A stretch of 64,000 nt of DNA from an uncultured Flavobacteriales bacterium (lineage in GTDB: Bacteria > Bacteroidota > Bacteroidia > Flavobacteriales > CAJXXR01), in contig CAJXXR010000004.1 in NCBI GenBank assembly GCA_913063375.1, forward strand, positions 1 through 64,000. The letters are read 5' to 3'. Position 1 is the first letter of the stretch. Every line of letters starts with the position of its first letter. Made by a program: the position numbers and the translations under genes. The notes under the pieces were generated by a model. It searched no databases. It had not been told where the DNA came from and worked only from the letters and a program-made list of their open reading frames with translations. Shown here one piece after another: positions 9,990 to 19,057 of the stretch.

Positions 9990-10059
9990 TCGGAAATAAG
10001 GACCATTCCAGTTTAAAGCAGTAAATTGCGGCGAATTTTAGACAGTTAAGCAGACTACT

Positions 10060-11592
10060 ATGCAAGAAAAAGTTATCATTTTAGATTTCGGATCTCAGTA
10101 TACCCAACTAATCGCAAGAAGAGTAAGAGAACTGAACATTTACAGTGAAATACACCCGTTCAATAAAATGCCTGAATTGGATGGAAATGTAAAAGCAGTA
10201 ATTCTATCAGGAAGTCCACATTCTGTACGAGAGGAAAATGCTCCGAATCCAGATTTATCTGAGATTCAAGGTAAATACCCATTATTGGGTGTTTGTTATG
10301 GTGCACAATTCCTAGCGGCAAAAGCAGGAGGTGTAATTATGCCTTCTAAAATTCGTGAGTATGGTAGAGCAAATTTGAACTATGTTGATTCTAGTTCAGA
10401 ATTATTGAAAGGGGTTCCTACCGATTCTCAAGTTTGGATGAGTCATGGTGATACAATTACTAAATTGCCTGAATCATTTAACGTAATTGCAAGTACCAAA
10501 GATGTACAATGTGCTGCGTATAAAATTGAGGACGAATCTACCTATGCTATTCAATTCCACCCTGAAGTATATCACTCAACGGATGGAGCAACTTTATTAA
10601 AGAACTTTTTGGTAGACATCGCTGGTTTTAGCCAAGATTGGACACCGAATTCTTTTATTGAAGAAACAGTAGCAGATATTAAAGCAAAAGTAGGAAACGA
10701 TAAAGTTGTTTTAGGATTGTCAGGCGGAGTAGATTCTACCGTAACGGCTGTTTTATTGAACAAAGCTATCGGAGATAATTTATACTGTGTATTTGTAAAC
10801 AACGGTCTTTTAAGAAAGAATGAATTCAACAGTGTTTTGGATAACTATGAGCATATGGGCTTAAATGTTATCGGTGTAGATGCTGAAGATAAATTCTTAA
10901 CAGCTTTGGAAGGATTATCTGATCCAGAATTAAAGCGTAAGGCAATTGGGAAAACTTTTATTGAAGTTTTCGATGAAGAAGCAAATAAACTAGAAGGTGT
11001 TAAATGGTTAGCTCAGGGAACTATTTACCCTGATGTAATTGAATCTGTATCTGCCACAGGTGGACCATCAGCTACAATTAAATCTCACCATAATGTTGGT
11101 GGATTGCCAGATTTCATGAAACTTAAGATTGTTGAGCCTTTGCGTAAAATCTTCAAGGATGAAGTACGCCGTGTAGGTAAAGCAATGGGTATTGATCCTG
11201 AATTATTAGGAAGACATCCTTTCCCAGGACCAGGTCTTGCTATTCGTATTTTAGGAGATATTACTAAAGAAAAAGTGAGCATTCTTCAAGAAGTTGATCA
11301 TATTTTCATTCAAGGTTTGAAAGATGCTGGGTTGTATGATTCAGTATGGCAAGCTGGTGCAATGTTACTCCCTGTTCAATCGGTTGGTGTAATGGGTGAT
11401 GAAAGAACCTATGAAAGAGTAGTTGCACTTAGAGCTGTAGAGTCTACAGATGGTATGACTGCGGATTGGGTACACTTACCATATGAATTTATGGCGGATG
11501 TTTCTAATCAAATAATAAACCGTGTTAAAGGAGTTAATCGTGTTGTATACGATATCAGTTCAAAACCACCTGCTACTATTGAGTGGGAATAA
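10060..11592 (+). CDS. guaA: GMP synthase (glutamine-hydrolysing)
   Basis: A 510-residue fused enzyme converting XMP to GMP with glutamine and ATP. The N-terminal class I glutamine amidotransferase has its nucleophile in 'GVCYGAQ' (Cys79) and the His167/Glu169 pair in 'QFHPEV'. The ATP-pyrophosphatase domain has the P-loop SGGVDST (221-227). The C-terminal dimerisation domain carries '[14 protein letters not shown]' and ends with the expected '[13 protein letters not shown]'. Length and motifs are complete. It is a single-gene unit between a 70-base gap and a strong terminator. Confidence 0.97.
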   Translation: MQEKVIILDFGSQYTQLIARRVRELNIYSEIHPFNKMPELDGNVKAVILSGSPHSVREENAPNPDLSEIQGKYPLLGVCYGAQFLAAKAGGVIMPSKIREYGRANLNYVDSSSELLKGVPTDSQVWMSHGDTITKLPESFNVIASTKDVQCAAYKIEDESTYAIQFHPEVYHSTDGATLLKNFLVDIAGFSQDWTPNSFIEETVADIKAKVGNDKVVLGLSGGVDSTVTAVLLNKAIGDNLYCVFVNNGLLRKNEFNSVLDNYEHMGLNVIGVDAEDKFLTALEGLSDPELKRKAIGKTFIEVFDEEANKLEGVKWLAQGTIYPDVIESVSATGGPSATIKSHHNVGGLPDFMKLKIVEPLRKIFKDEVRRVGKAMGIDPELLGRHPFPGPGLAIRILGDITKEKVSILQEVDHIFIQGLKDAGLYDSVWQAGAMLLPVQSVGVMGDERTYERVVALRAVESTDGMTADWVHLPYEFMADVSNQIINRVKGVNRVVYDISSKPPATIEWE

Positions 11593-11602
11593 TTGATAAG
11601 AT

Positions 11603-11642
11603 AAAAAAAAGGCCGTTCATTTTTGAACGGCCTTTTTTTTTT
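11603..11642 (+). terminator. Intrinsic terminator of guaA
   Basis: Stem GGCCGTTC/GAACGGCC (11611-11618 with 11625-11632), six-base loop, then a long T run; preceded by eight A. Confidence 0.92.
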
Positions 11643-11721
11643 TAACTTTAGGACAGGGCAGATAGTTGATACACTTATTTGTTAAAGTTAGGATACTAAT
11701 GATTAATTGGAAAATGTTAGA

Positions 11722-12603
11722 ATGACTGAGATATATAGAAAAAAAGCATACCCTTTTGAACAGATAGCCGTAGCTGTTACCTTTTCTCCTAGATTATTGG
11801 CGGTATTGGCGGAAGCATTCCGTGTTGTAGCGGTATTTGGAGCAAAAAAGTTAATGATTATTCATATTGGGAAATGGAGTGAAGAACAAGAGCATATACT
11901 AGAAGAAAATATTAAGAAAACAAATTTAAAAGATGCCAGCTTCGAAATTATTCATGAAGAATCGAAGGACGTCGTAAATAATATCCTAGATATCTGTAAG
12001 GATAGATTAGTAGATTTATTGATAATTGGAGCATTAAGAAAAGAGAATATTTTCGATTATTATATGGGGTCAATTGCTCGAAATCTTAGTCGACGAGCAA
12101 AGTGTAGCTTGTTGATGTTGACAGAGCCACAAGAGAAACCAAAAGCCTTTGAAAGAATTGTGGTGAACGGGATAGAAAATCCAAAGACCATTCCTACTAT
12201 TGAAACAAGCTTGTATCTAGCTGACCATGAAAAAGCCAATGAAATATTCGTTGTTAGGGAAGTATACTTGCCATTAATTGATTCTGGTCTTTGCACAGAT
12301 ACAACAGATGAAGAATCGGAGGACATAAAAAAGGAATTATTTGAGGATGTAGTGAGCAAAAGTGATGCAGACTTAGAAAAAATAATAGGATTTAAAAATA
12401 TTGTAATTAAGAAAAGAACAATCCATGGTAAACCGGGCTATAGCATAAGGAATTTCGCAAAAAGCTATCAAGCCGATCTACTAATTATTAATTCCCCTGA
12501 TAAAAGGATGGGATTTTTAGATCGTGTATTTACCCATGATTTAGAACATTTGTTATCCAGGATTCCATGTAATTTATTAATTGTGCATTCAAGAAGGAAT
12601 TAG
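11722..12603 (+). CDS. Tandem-domain universal stress protein (UspA family)
   Basis: A 293-residue cytoplasmic protein with two Usp folds in tandem. The first half begins 'FEQIAVAVTFSPRLLAVLAEAFRVVAVFGAKKLMIIHI' and ends with the nucleotide-loop-like segment 'GALRKENIFDYYMGSIARNLSRRAKCSLLML', comparable to the G2xG9xGS ATP loop of ATP-binding Usps. The second half ends 'FLDRVFTHDLEHLLSRIPCNLLIVHS', where the loop is degenerate. I chose ATG at 11722 rather than the in-frame TTG at 11707. The antiporter gene starts one base after its stop, so the two are translationally coupled. The likely role is a nucleotide-responsive partner or regulator of that antiporter (inference). Confidence 0.82.
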   Translation: MTEIYRKKAYPFEQIAVAVTFSPRLLAVLAEAFRVVAVFGAKKLMIIHIGKWSEEQEHILEENIKKTNLKDASFEIIHEESKDVVNNILDICKDRLVDLLIIGALRKENIFDYYMGSIARNLSRRAKCSLLMLTEPQEKPKAFERIVVNGIENPKTIPTIETSLYLADHEKANEIFVVREVYLPLIDSGLCTDTTDEESEDIKKELFEDVVSKSDADLEKIIGFKNIVIKKRTIHGKPGYSIRNFAKSYQADLLIINSPDKRMGFLDRVFTHDLEHLLSRIPCNLLIVHSRRN

Positions 12604-12604
12604 T

Positions 12605-13864
12605 ATGGCGACATTATCACATCAGGATATAATAAATATACTTATAGCCTTATCAATAATATTGATAGGGTCGAGATTGCTTGCCGAATTATTTAAGAAG
12701 TTTAGTTTACCAACAGTATTAGGTGAAATTATTTTTGGGGTTCTAATTGGTCCAACTGTTTTTGGCTATTATTTTCCTGAAACCTTTGAAACAGTTTTCC
12801 CATTTATTTCTGAAAATCCAGAGTATGCACAGGTGCAAATAGGGATGGGTACAATAACTGAGCTGGCTATAATAATGTTATTATTTGTTGCTGGTTTGGA
12901 GGTACAGCTACCTGTTGTTATTCGACAAGGTAAGGTAGCCTTGACAACGACATTGTTTGGGATGTTGGTGCCAATTGGAGTTGGTTTTTTAGGGGTTCTT
13001 TTATTTCCAGAATATTTGGAGGTAAATGGAGATACAGATATCGTAGTCTATGGCTTTTTTATAGGTGTTATATTATCCATTACTGCCCTTCCCGTTATTG
13101 CTAGAATCCTGATGGATTTAAAAATGTTTAAGACGGAGATGGGGATGGTTATAATAGCCTCAGCTATGTTGATTGATTTATTAGGATGGTTGGTTTTCTC
13201 TGTGCTATTAACTATGATGGACGCTTCTCATGAGGGAAATGTATTGATGACAATTATATCTGTTGTAATATTTATGGGCGTTCTTTTAACTATAGGAACA
13301 AAATTGTTTGATAAAGCGCTGCCTTGGATTCAATCAAAATTTTCATGGCCTGGTGGTGTGCTCTCTATTTCATTGGGATTGGCATTTTTAGGTGCTGCCT
13401 TTACGGAGTCCATAGGAATCCATTCTATCTTAGGTTCTTTCATTGTTGGGGTAGCCATTGGCGATTCTTCCAATTTGAGGGAGAATACAAGGGAAATAAT
13501 AATGCAATTTGTAATGAATATATTTGCACCCTTGTTTTTTGTTTCGATAGGGCTATATATCAATTTTATAGAAAGCTTCGATTTAGGACTTGTTCTTACG
13601 CTATTATCATTGGCTTATATAAGTAAAATATCAGGAGCTACAATTGGTGCCAGACTTGGCGGTATGCCAAAGAAGGAATCTCTTACAATAGGTATGGCTA
13701 TGAACACACATGGAGCCCTAGAGATTATTTTAGGTACTTTGGCTTTAAATATGGGATTCATAACCAAAGAGTTTTTCGTTGCTATTGTTGTTATGGTTGT
13801 TGTTAGTATTATTACAGCTGCTCCATTAATACGATTATTCCCAATTGAAATAGAAGAAAAATAA
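12605..13864 (+). CDS. Cation:proton antiporter, CPA2 (KefB/NapA-type)
   Basis: A 419-residue inner-membrane protein with about 12-13 hydrophobic segments and no cytosolic nucleotide-binding (RCK/TrkA-N) domain. CPA2 features include the N-terminal 'LGEIIFGVLIGPTVFGYY' motif, 'ITELAIIMLLFVAGLEVQL', 'ILSITALPVIARILMDL' and, late, 'FVSIGLYINF' and 'MAMNTHGALEIILG'. It should exchange Na+ or K+ for H+ across the inner membrane. The start is ATG 12605, one base after the Usp stop; the TTG at 12581 would overlap that gene. Coupling to a Usp is a known theme, since some CPA2 antiporters carry a fused C-terminal Usp domain. Confidence 0.88.
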   Translation: MATLSHQDIINILIALSIILIGSRLLAELFKKFSLPTVLGEIIFGVLIGPTVFGYYFPETFETVFPFISENPEYAQVQIGMGTITELAIIMLLFVAGLEVQLPVVIRQGKVALTTTLFGMLVPIGVGFLGVLLFPEYLEVNGDTDIVVYGFFIGVILSITALPVIARILMDLKMFKTEMGMVIIASAMLIDLLGWLVFSVLLTMMDASHEGNVLMTIISVVIFMGVLLTIGTKLFDKALPWIQSKFSWPGGVLSISLGLAFLGAAFTESIGIHSILGSFIVGVAIGDSSNLRENTREIIMQFVMNIFAPLFFVSIGLYINFIESFDLGLVLTLLSLAYISKISGATIGARLGGMPKKESLTIGMAMNTHGALEIILGTLALNMGFITKEFFVAIVVMVVVSIITAAPLIRLFPIEIEEK

Positions 13865-14017
13865 ATTTTTCTATTTCTTTAGAATGTTTTCTTATTCTGA
13901 AAATTTGAAATTCTTCAACGATCAAATAATTTGCATTAACGAGAAAGTGAGTTACTTAACCTAAATTCCATTGGTAGTATAGCTAAGCCTTGTTCTTTTG
14001 CAATCAAATTGTTTGAT

Positions 14018-15325
14018 ATGGAAAAGTTAAAAAGCTTGTATATAATCTTATTCTTGGTTGCAGGTTTTCAAATAGAGGCTCAAGAGGAAAAAGTTCAAAG
14101 TACTTTATACTATCCGCACACCTTTAAAGAGGATTGGTCTATAAAATTGGGTCTACACAATAATTATTTAATTGGTGATTTGGAATCTCATAAGAATAGT
14201 TCTGATGGATTAGACTTGGGGATTGGTCTCGGAGTCTTTAAACAAATAAGCCCGAGTACTTCTTTAGGGCTTAGCTATTTTGGCGGCAAAATGAGGGCGT
14301 CAAATCCAAAGGGATTTGCTAAGGAATATAGATTTGGGGTTAATACTAACTTCAAAATGTATTCTTTAATCGGAAAGTTTTACTTCAATAGACTAAATGA
14401 ACACCTAGGAAGGACTCCAAATTTTAATATATATGGAAGTGCCGGATTGTCCTATCTGTCTTTTGACTATATGTTAAAAGGGAGAGAGGATAGGTTTTTA
14501 ATGGTAGAGCATGGGAAGCTACATAACGAATTGGATTCTTGGGCGTTTTCTGTGGGTTTGGGGCTGGAGAAGAAAATTTCCGAAAAGTTTTACTGGGATT
14601 TTGGTATTACAGCGTTTATTACAAATAGTGATTTCATTGATGGAAATCCCACTATATATTTAGCAGGAAATGATGGAGATGATATCATACTGTCAACTAG
14701 CATTAGCATTGGCTATAGATTCGGGACTTCTGTAGAAAGAGGGCATAAATGGTCCAATTCTTATGCTCCAAGTCAAAACACTAAATTAATTGCAAAGAAT
14801 AGAAATATAGAATTTGATCATCGTTTGGCTCAATTGGAGGATGGTGATCTAGAACTGGATAAAAGCGATTCTGATCAGGATAGTGTATTAGATATGTTTG
14901 ACTTGGAAGAATCCAGCCCTAATGCATTCGTTAATTTTCAGGGAATAGAAATAAAAGATAATGAATCCTTATTGGTTGAAAATACCGTTGAATTGAAGGA
15001 GGTTAAAGCAAAATACGAATCTCTATTTTTTGAGTCTGATAAGAGTGAAATAAAAATGGAATATGTTTCAAAATTACTACTAGTATCAACATTCTTAAAA
15101 GAAAATGATGAAATACAGGTTATATTAGTGGGATACGCTGACGTTGAAGGGGATTCCTCCTATAATATGGACTTGTCTAAACGACGAGTATTGTCAGTTC
15201 AACGAATGTTAGTTTCCTATTTTGGTATCAATTCAGAACGAATTTCACTCGATTGGAAGGGGGAAAGTACGTCAATTTCAAGTAACAAAGAATATAATAG
15301 GAGGGTTGATATTTTGCTTAAATAG
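14018..15325 (+). CDS. OmpA-family outer membrane protein (first of tandem pair)
   Basis: A 435-residue protein with signal peptide (MEKLKSLY...QIEAQ), an N-terminal eight-strand-like beta-barrel of about 230 residues, a short acidic segment resembling a thrombospondin type 3 repeat ('DSDQDSVLDMFD', partly decayed), and a C-terminal OmpA/MotB peptidoglycan-binding domain ('FFESDKSEIKMEY', 'VILVGYADVEGDSSYNMDLSKRR'). It is expected to be an integral outer membrane protein tethered to peptidoglycan. Start chosen at ATG 14018, three codons inside a TTG-started frame. Paralogous along its length to the next gene. Confidence 0.9.
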   Translation: MEKLKSLYIILFLVAGFQIEAQEEKVQSTLYYPHTFKEDWSIKLGLHNNYLIGDLESHKNSSDGLDLGIGLGVFKQISPSTSLGLSYFGGKMRASNPKGFAKEYRFGVNTNFKMYSLIGKFYFNRLNEHLGRTPNFNIYGSAGLSYLSFDYMLKGREDRFLMVEHGKLHNELDSWAFSVGLGLEKKISEKFYWDFGITAFITNSDFIDGNPTIYLAGNDGDDIILSTSISIGYRFGTSVERGHKWSNSYAPSQNTKLIAKNRNIEFDHRLAQLEDGDLELDKSDSDQDSVLDMFDLEESSPNAFVNFQGIEIKDNESLLVENTVELKEVKAKYESLFFESDKSEIKMEYVSKLLLVSTFLKENDEIQVILVGYADVEGDSSYNMDLSKRRVLSVQRMLVSYFGINSERISLDWKGESTSISSNKEYNRRVDILLK

Positions 15326-15735
15326 ATATGTTTTTATTACAATAGTTTATACTAAAAGGGGTGTCTGTTATGGATATCCCTTTTTTCATTTATTTGTCAG
15401 ATGGCCGTATTTATTAGATTTATCAGATGTAATTCTTTGTTGGGGGTATAAATGGATCTTTATACATCTGATAATTGTTGGTCAAAATTTTGCTTTATTT
15501 TTTCAAAGGAAATTGTTCTTTTCAATAATTGTACGCAAGCATATTAATCATTTATAAATAGTAAATGAGGGCTAATTTTACTATTTTTGTATACAATCAT
15601 TGAAAGATTAAATTATTTAAAATCAAGCAGCTAAACGAATAATATTGTCGTTTAAACTATCGTTTTGTACCTTAATTATGAATAACTAATGGTATTAATT
15701 AATGGTTACGCTGTAGCATAAAGCATATTGGAAAG
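15326..15735. other. 410-base intergenic region between the OmpA paralogs
   Basis: No credible gene. It contains the terminator of the first OmpA gene (15354-15386), a TATTTTTG -7-like box at 15582-15589 without a well-spaced TTG upstream, and an inverted repeat TAAACGA (15632-15638) / TCGTTTA (15648-15654) inside what would be an approximately 140-base leader of the second OmpA gene. Confidence 0.6.
15354..15387 (+). terminator. Terminator of first OmpA-family gene
   Basis: AAAAGGGG stem pairing with a CCCTTTT arm (12 bp with two G-T pairs, seven-base loop), followed by T's; about 28 bases past the stop. Confidence 0.75.
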
Positions 15736-17031
15736 ATGAAAAAAATAGGATTATTATTCGCTAGTTTGCTGCTGTTCTGTACAGGAAATGTGCAGGGACA
15801 GGAGCTTAATGAGGTCTTCTTTCAGCCCGAAAGACGTGGTTTATTTGAAGATGTCTCCCTTGGTATTGGACTGCATTATAACTATCTAGCTGGAGATTTA
15901 AGGTCTCTTTCTCATGAGGAAGATGATCTTGATTTTGGTTTTGGAGTGCAATTGTGCAAACAGATAAGTCCATCTATTGAATTAGGATTTGAATACTTTG
16001 GAGACAAAGTGTCAGGGTCTGACCCTACTGGGTATGGGGATCCATACAAATTTAATGTAGAGACAGATTTCACAATGTCTACTATTTTGGCGAAGTTCTA
16101 TATTAATCGCCTACAGGAGCATTTTGGAATTCACCCTAAAGCCAATTACTATCTAAGAGGTGGTTTATCCTATTTAGATTATGAATATCAATTATCTGGT
16201 CGTGAAGATCCATTCTTACCAATGGAAGAGCATACTTATGGATTGAATCATAGTTTTACTACTTGGGCCTACACAATAGGTATTGGTATGGAAAAGTATA
16301 TTTCAGATAGATTCTTTTTGGATCTAAGTATTTCTGCCCATATTTCTAATGACGATTTTTTAGATGGGGACCCTACTATTAACCTTGGACCAAATGATGG
16401 TAATGACGTAATAGTTTCTTCCAAAATTGGTATCTCATACAGATTAGGATCTAATAGAGAGACTGGCTTCAAATGGTATAATTCTTATGTTGAAGATAAG
16501 GAGAAAATGATGGGATTAGAATCTCAAATTGCAGATCATGCCTCAAAACTGAAGAGTTTGAATTCAGATGTGAAAGCATTAAAAATGAAAAGAGCATGGG
16601 TTGATTCTGATGGTGATGGTGTACATGATGCAGATGATTTGGAACCTAATTCTAGAACGGGTGCAATGGTTAACTTCCAGGGGATAGAAATTCCAGAAGG
16701 CTCAGATGGCATAATGGCATTTAATCCAGTATTCTTCAAATTTGATATGAGTACACTCGAGGAAAAATTCCATGAACAACTGGCAGCAGTTGCTATATAT
16801 ATGAAAGATAACCCTGACGCAAATATTATCCTGGTTGGTCATGCTGACAAGACTGGTTCAGATGAGTACAATGAAGACTTGTCTAAACGTAGAGTTGCTG
16901 AAGTTCAACGACTTCTGGTTGAGGGATTCGGGATCTCAGGGGATAGGTTTACATTGGATTGGAAAGGTGAAACACAACAAATATCTACATTCGACAACAT
17001 AAATAGAAGAGTTGATTTTGTAGTGAAGTAA
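15736..17031 (+). CDS. OmpA-family outer membrane protein (second of tandem pair)
   Basis: A 431-residue paralog of the preceding gene with the same architecture: signal peptide ending 'NVQGQ', a barrel beginning 'VSLGIGLHYNYLAGDLRSL', a short coiled coil ('LESQIADHASKLKSLNSDVKAL'), an intact thrombospondin type 3-like motif 'DSDGDGVHDADD' (calcium-binding type), and a C-terminal OmpA domain with 'IILVGHADKTGSDEYNEDLSKRR'. Unlike its neighbour it keeps the canonical Asp pattern in the TSP3 motif and the 'GHAD' turn. It has its own leader and terminator, so it is likely transcribed separately. The long leader could hold post-transcriptional control, but no known regulator is evident. Confidence 0.9.
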   Translation: MKKIGLLFASLLLFCTGNVQGQELNEVFFQPERRGLFEDVSLGIGLHYNYLAGDLRSLSHEEDDLDFGFGVQLCKQISPSIELGFEYFGDKVSGSDPTGYGDPYKFNVETDFTMSTILAKFYINRLQEHFGIHPKANYYLRGGLSYLDYEYQLSGREDPFLPMEEHTYGLNHSFTTWAYTIGIGMEKYISDRFFLDLSISAHISNDDFLDGDPTINLGPNDGNDVIVSSKIGISYRLGSNRETGFKWYNSYVEDKEKMMGLESQIADHASKLKSLNSDVKALKMKRAWVDSDGDGVHDADDLEPNSRTGAMVNFQGIEIPEGSDGIMAFNPVFFKFDMSTLEEKFHEQLAAVAIYMKDNPDANIILVGHADKTGSDEYNEDLSKRRVAEVQRLLVEGFGISGDRFTLDWKGETQQISTFDNINRRVDFVVK

Positions 17032-17055
17032 TTTGTAATAAATTGATTAGTAAGG

Positions 17056-17087
17056 AGGAGATTGTTAATAACAATCTCCTTTTTTTG
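17056..17087 (+). terminator. Terminator of second OmpA-family gene
   Basis: Perfect 11-bp stem AGGAGATTGTT/AACAATCTCCT with an AAT loop, followed by seven T. It sits inside an upstream in-frame extension of cmk, arguing for the later cmk start. Confidence 0.92.
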
Positions 17088-17132
17088 TTTTTTGGATTTT
17101 GGATTATTGTTACTTTTACAAAAAAGATATTC

Positions 17133-17813
17133 ATGTCGAAGATTAATATAGCCATTGATGGATACTCTTCAACTGGAAAGAGTACCATTGCAAAACTTAT
17201 AGCCAAACATTTTTCATTTACTTATATTGATACAGGTGCTATGTATAGATGCCTGACATTGTTTGGTATGAGAAATGGTTGGATTACAGACGGTGAGATT
17301 GATGAACCTGCTATATGTGCAAACCTTGATAAGGTGAAAGTAACCTTTGGAGATTCTAAAGGTAAGAGTTTAGTATTTCTGAATTCGGAAGATGTCAGTG
17401 ACGAAATTCGATCTATGGCTGTTTCCCAGAAGGTTAGTGTTATTAGTCAAATTAAAGAAGTGCGTGAATATCTAGTTCATTTACAACAAGAACTTGGTAT
17501 GGATAAAGGGGTTGTAATGGACGGTAGAGACATTGGGTCTGTGGTATTTCCCACTGCACAACTGAAGTTGTTTATAACTGCAAGTCCTAAGATCAGAGCG
17601 AGGAGAAGGTTTGATGAATTGAAAGGGAAAGGGGTTACCGTAGATTACGATACCGTTTGTGATAATTTACAAAAGCGGGATTCTATGGATACGTCAAGAA
17701 TAGAAAGTCCATTAATTCAAACGGATGATGCTGTTCTTTTTGATAACAGTAATTTATCACCGGAGGAGCAAATGAGAATGTTAATTTCTTTGGTTCAATG
17801 TAGAATTTCTTAA
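17133..17813 (+). CDS. cmk: Cytidylate kinase
   Basis: A 226-residue nucleoside monophosphate kinase phosphorylating (d)CMP. The P-loop GYSSTGKST is at residues 10-18, followed by 'DTGAMYRCLT', 'VMDGRDIGSVVFPTAQLKLFITA' and 'RARRRFDEL', all typical of Cmk; the length is normal. ATG 17133 was chosen because the longer frame from 17043 would run through the preceding terminator and lacks homology. It is followed by a bidirectional terminator shared with the convergent dioxygenase-like gene. Confidence 0.95.
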   Translation: MSKINIAIDGYSSTGKSTIAKLIAKHFSFTYIDTGAMYRCLTLFGMRNGWITDGEIDEPAICANLDKVKVTFGDSKGKSLVFLNSEDVSDEIRSMAVSQKVSVISQIKEVREYLVHLQQELGMDKGVVMDGRDIGSVVFPTAQLKLFITASPKIRARRRFDELKGKGVTVDYDTVCDNLQKRDSMDTSRIESPLIQTDDAVLFDNSNLSPEEQMRMLISLVQCRIS

Positions 17814-17820
17814 GATTCTA

Positions 17821-17868
17821 TTATTAAAACAAAAAAGCTTCCATACAGAAGCTTTTTTGTTTTAATAA
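17821..17868. terminator. Long bidirectional terminator between cmk and dioxygenase-like gene
   Basis: A perfect 21-bp inverted repeat (17821-17841 with 17848-17868) around a six-base loop. GC-containing core AAGCTTC and T runs on both sides. The minus-strand stop codon at 17862-17864 lies within the right arm. Confidence 0.92.
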
Positions 17869-18818
17869 TAAGATTGTTTATTTCTCAATACCTTGATATA
17901 ATGTACTTGAAGCGCGTTTATTTTGAGTGCAATGAAATAATGTCCGTTGGGTAGTTCATTTTCAGGATTCCATACCAATTCATATTTTTCTGGGACTTTA
18001 GTTTCCTCTTCAAGAATTGCAACCTCGCGGCCTTGGAGGTCGTACACAGAAATACCCACCTTTGCTTCTAGAAAAATTCCATATTGTATAGTTAAGGTGT
18101 TAGAAAATGGATTGGGACTTGCTTGGTAAATAATTCCTTTGTCTAAGTGAATATCATGGAGTCCTAAAGCTGTACCAGAACCATCTATTACAATATCCCA
18201 AGTACCTTCGAGGTGTCCTTGAGAATTTGCCGTTAAAGGTATAATTCTATCACTGGCATCATAAATCCCACTTGTTATAGAAGCTGCATTGTCATTGGTT
18301 ATATTTGGATCTCCTTGAAAGTATAATTGAGTTGTTAATGTGGGGAATCCAGGAGGTGTTATTTTAAAATGAATATGAGAAGGACGATAACTAAGACCAT
18401 TTAAATAGAGACCAGGTTTTACCGTCTCAAATAAGTAAAATCCTTGTGTATTGGTTAGTGTTTTTCCTCTTAAATTGAATCCTGTATTATCATAGGAACC
18501 AGCATCGTTTGCATGCCAGATATCGATTTCTGTATTTGGGATAAATTCATCGCAATTTATATTTAATACTCTACCACTTAAAATTAATTTTGTGCCGGGT
18601 TCATTTGATTGCGATAATTCATTATTTAGTAGACCTGGGGCATTGGGGGTGTAAAAAGGACCTTGGCCAAAGTAATCAATAGTAGTTTCATTACAGGCGG
18701 TAAATTCCATTTTTTTGGAAGGATTGTTTGCCTTTATTATTTCTGGAAGTATACCTAAACCAAGAACACCAAGTGAGGTGTTCTTTAGAAATTGACGTCT
18801 GCTATTTTCAGTACTCAT
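17862..18818 (-). CDS. Intradiol ring-cleavage dioxygenase-like protein with Tat signal and T9SS sorting domain
   Basis: A 318-residue exported protein. The N-terminus has a twin-arginine motif, SRRQFLKN, and hydrophobic core, suggesting Tat export of a folded metalloprotein. The middle is an intradiol dioxygenase fold: 'GRVLNINCDEFIPNTEIDIWHAND' and the Fe(III) ligand set Tyr109 (GSYDNTG), Tyr144, His148 and His150 (YRPSHIH), all present. From about residue 235 a T9SS type A sorting domain follows ('PNPFSNTLTIQYG', 'VYDLQGREV'). It probably binds iron and may open catechol-type rings, but secreted homologs are poorly characterised and the substrate is unknown. Carrying both Tat and T9SS signals is noteworthy. 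Confidence 0.88.
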   Translation of the reverse strand: MSTENSRRQFLKNTSLGVLGLGILPEIIKANNPSKKMEFTACNETTIDYFGQGPFYTPNAPGLLNNELSQSNEPGTKLILSGRVLNINCDEFIPNTEIDIWHANDAGSYDNTGFNLRGKTLTNTQGFYLFETVKPGLYLNGLSYRPSHIHFKITPPGFPTLTTQLYFQGDPNITNDNAASITSGIYDASDRIIPLTANSQGHLEGTWDIVIDGSGTALGLHDIHLDKGIIYQASPNPFSNTLTIQYGIFLEAKVGISVYDLQGREVAILEEETKVPEKYELVWNPENELPNGHYFIALKINALQVHYIKVLRNKQSYY

Positions 18819-19057
18819 AATTTTATATTTAAACCTGATTCAAGTTAAGAATTTAAGGAACATATGATTCGTTCCCAAGGTTAAAAATGGTTTCAAATAG
18901 GGAATTAAACTCTTTTTTATTCTTAACTGGATCTATGAAAAAATTTGAATTTTAAGGTCTCAAAGGAGAGGAAATGAATTACTTTTATCTTCGCATTTGG
19001 TTATTAATAAAAACTGAATTGTGGATTCACCTAAAACTAATTATTTTAAGAAAAATA

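Noticed and set aside
15222-15557. Open frame of 111 codons overlapping the end of the first OmpA gene
   Set aside because: It is an out-of-frame shadow of the OmpA C-terminus that runs through its terminator; no homology or signal seen.
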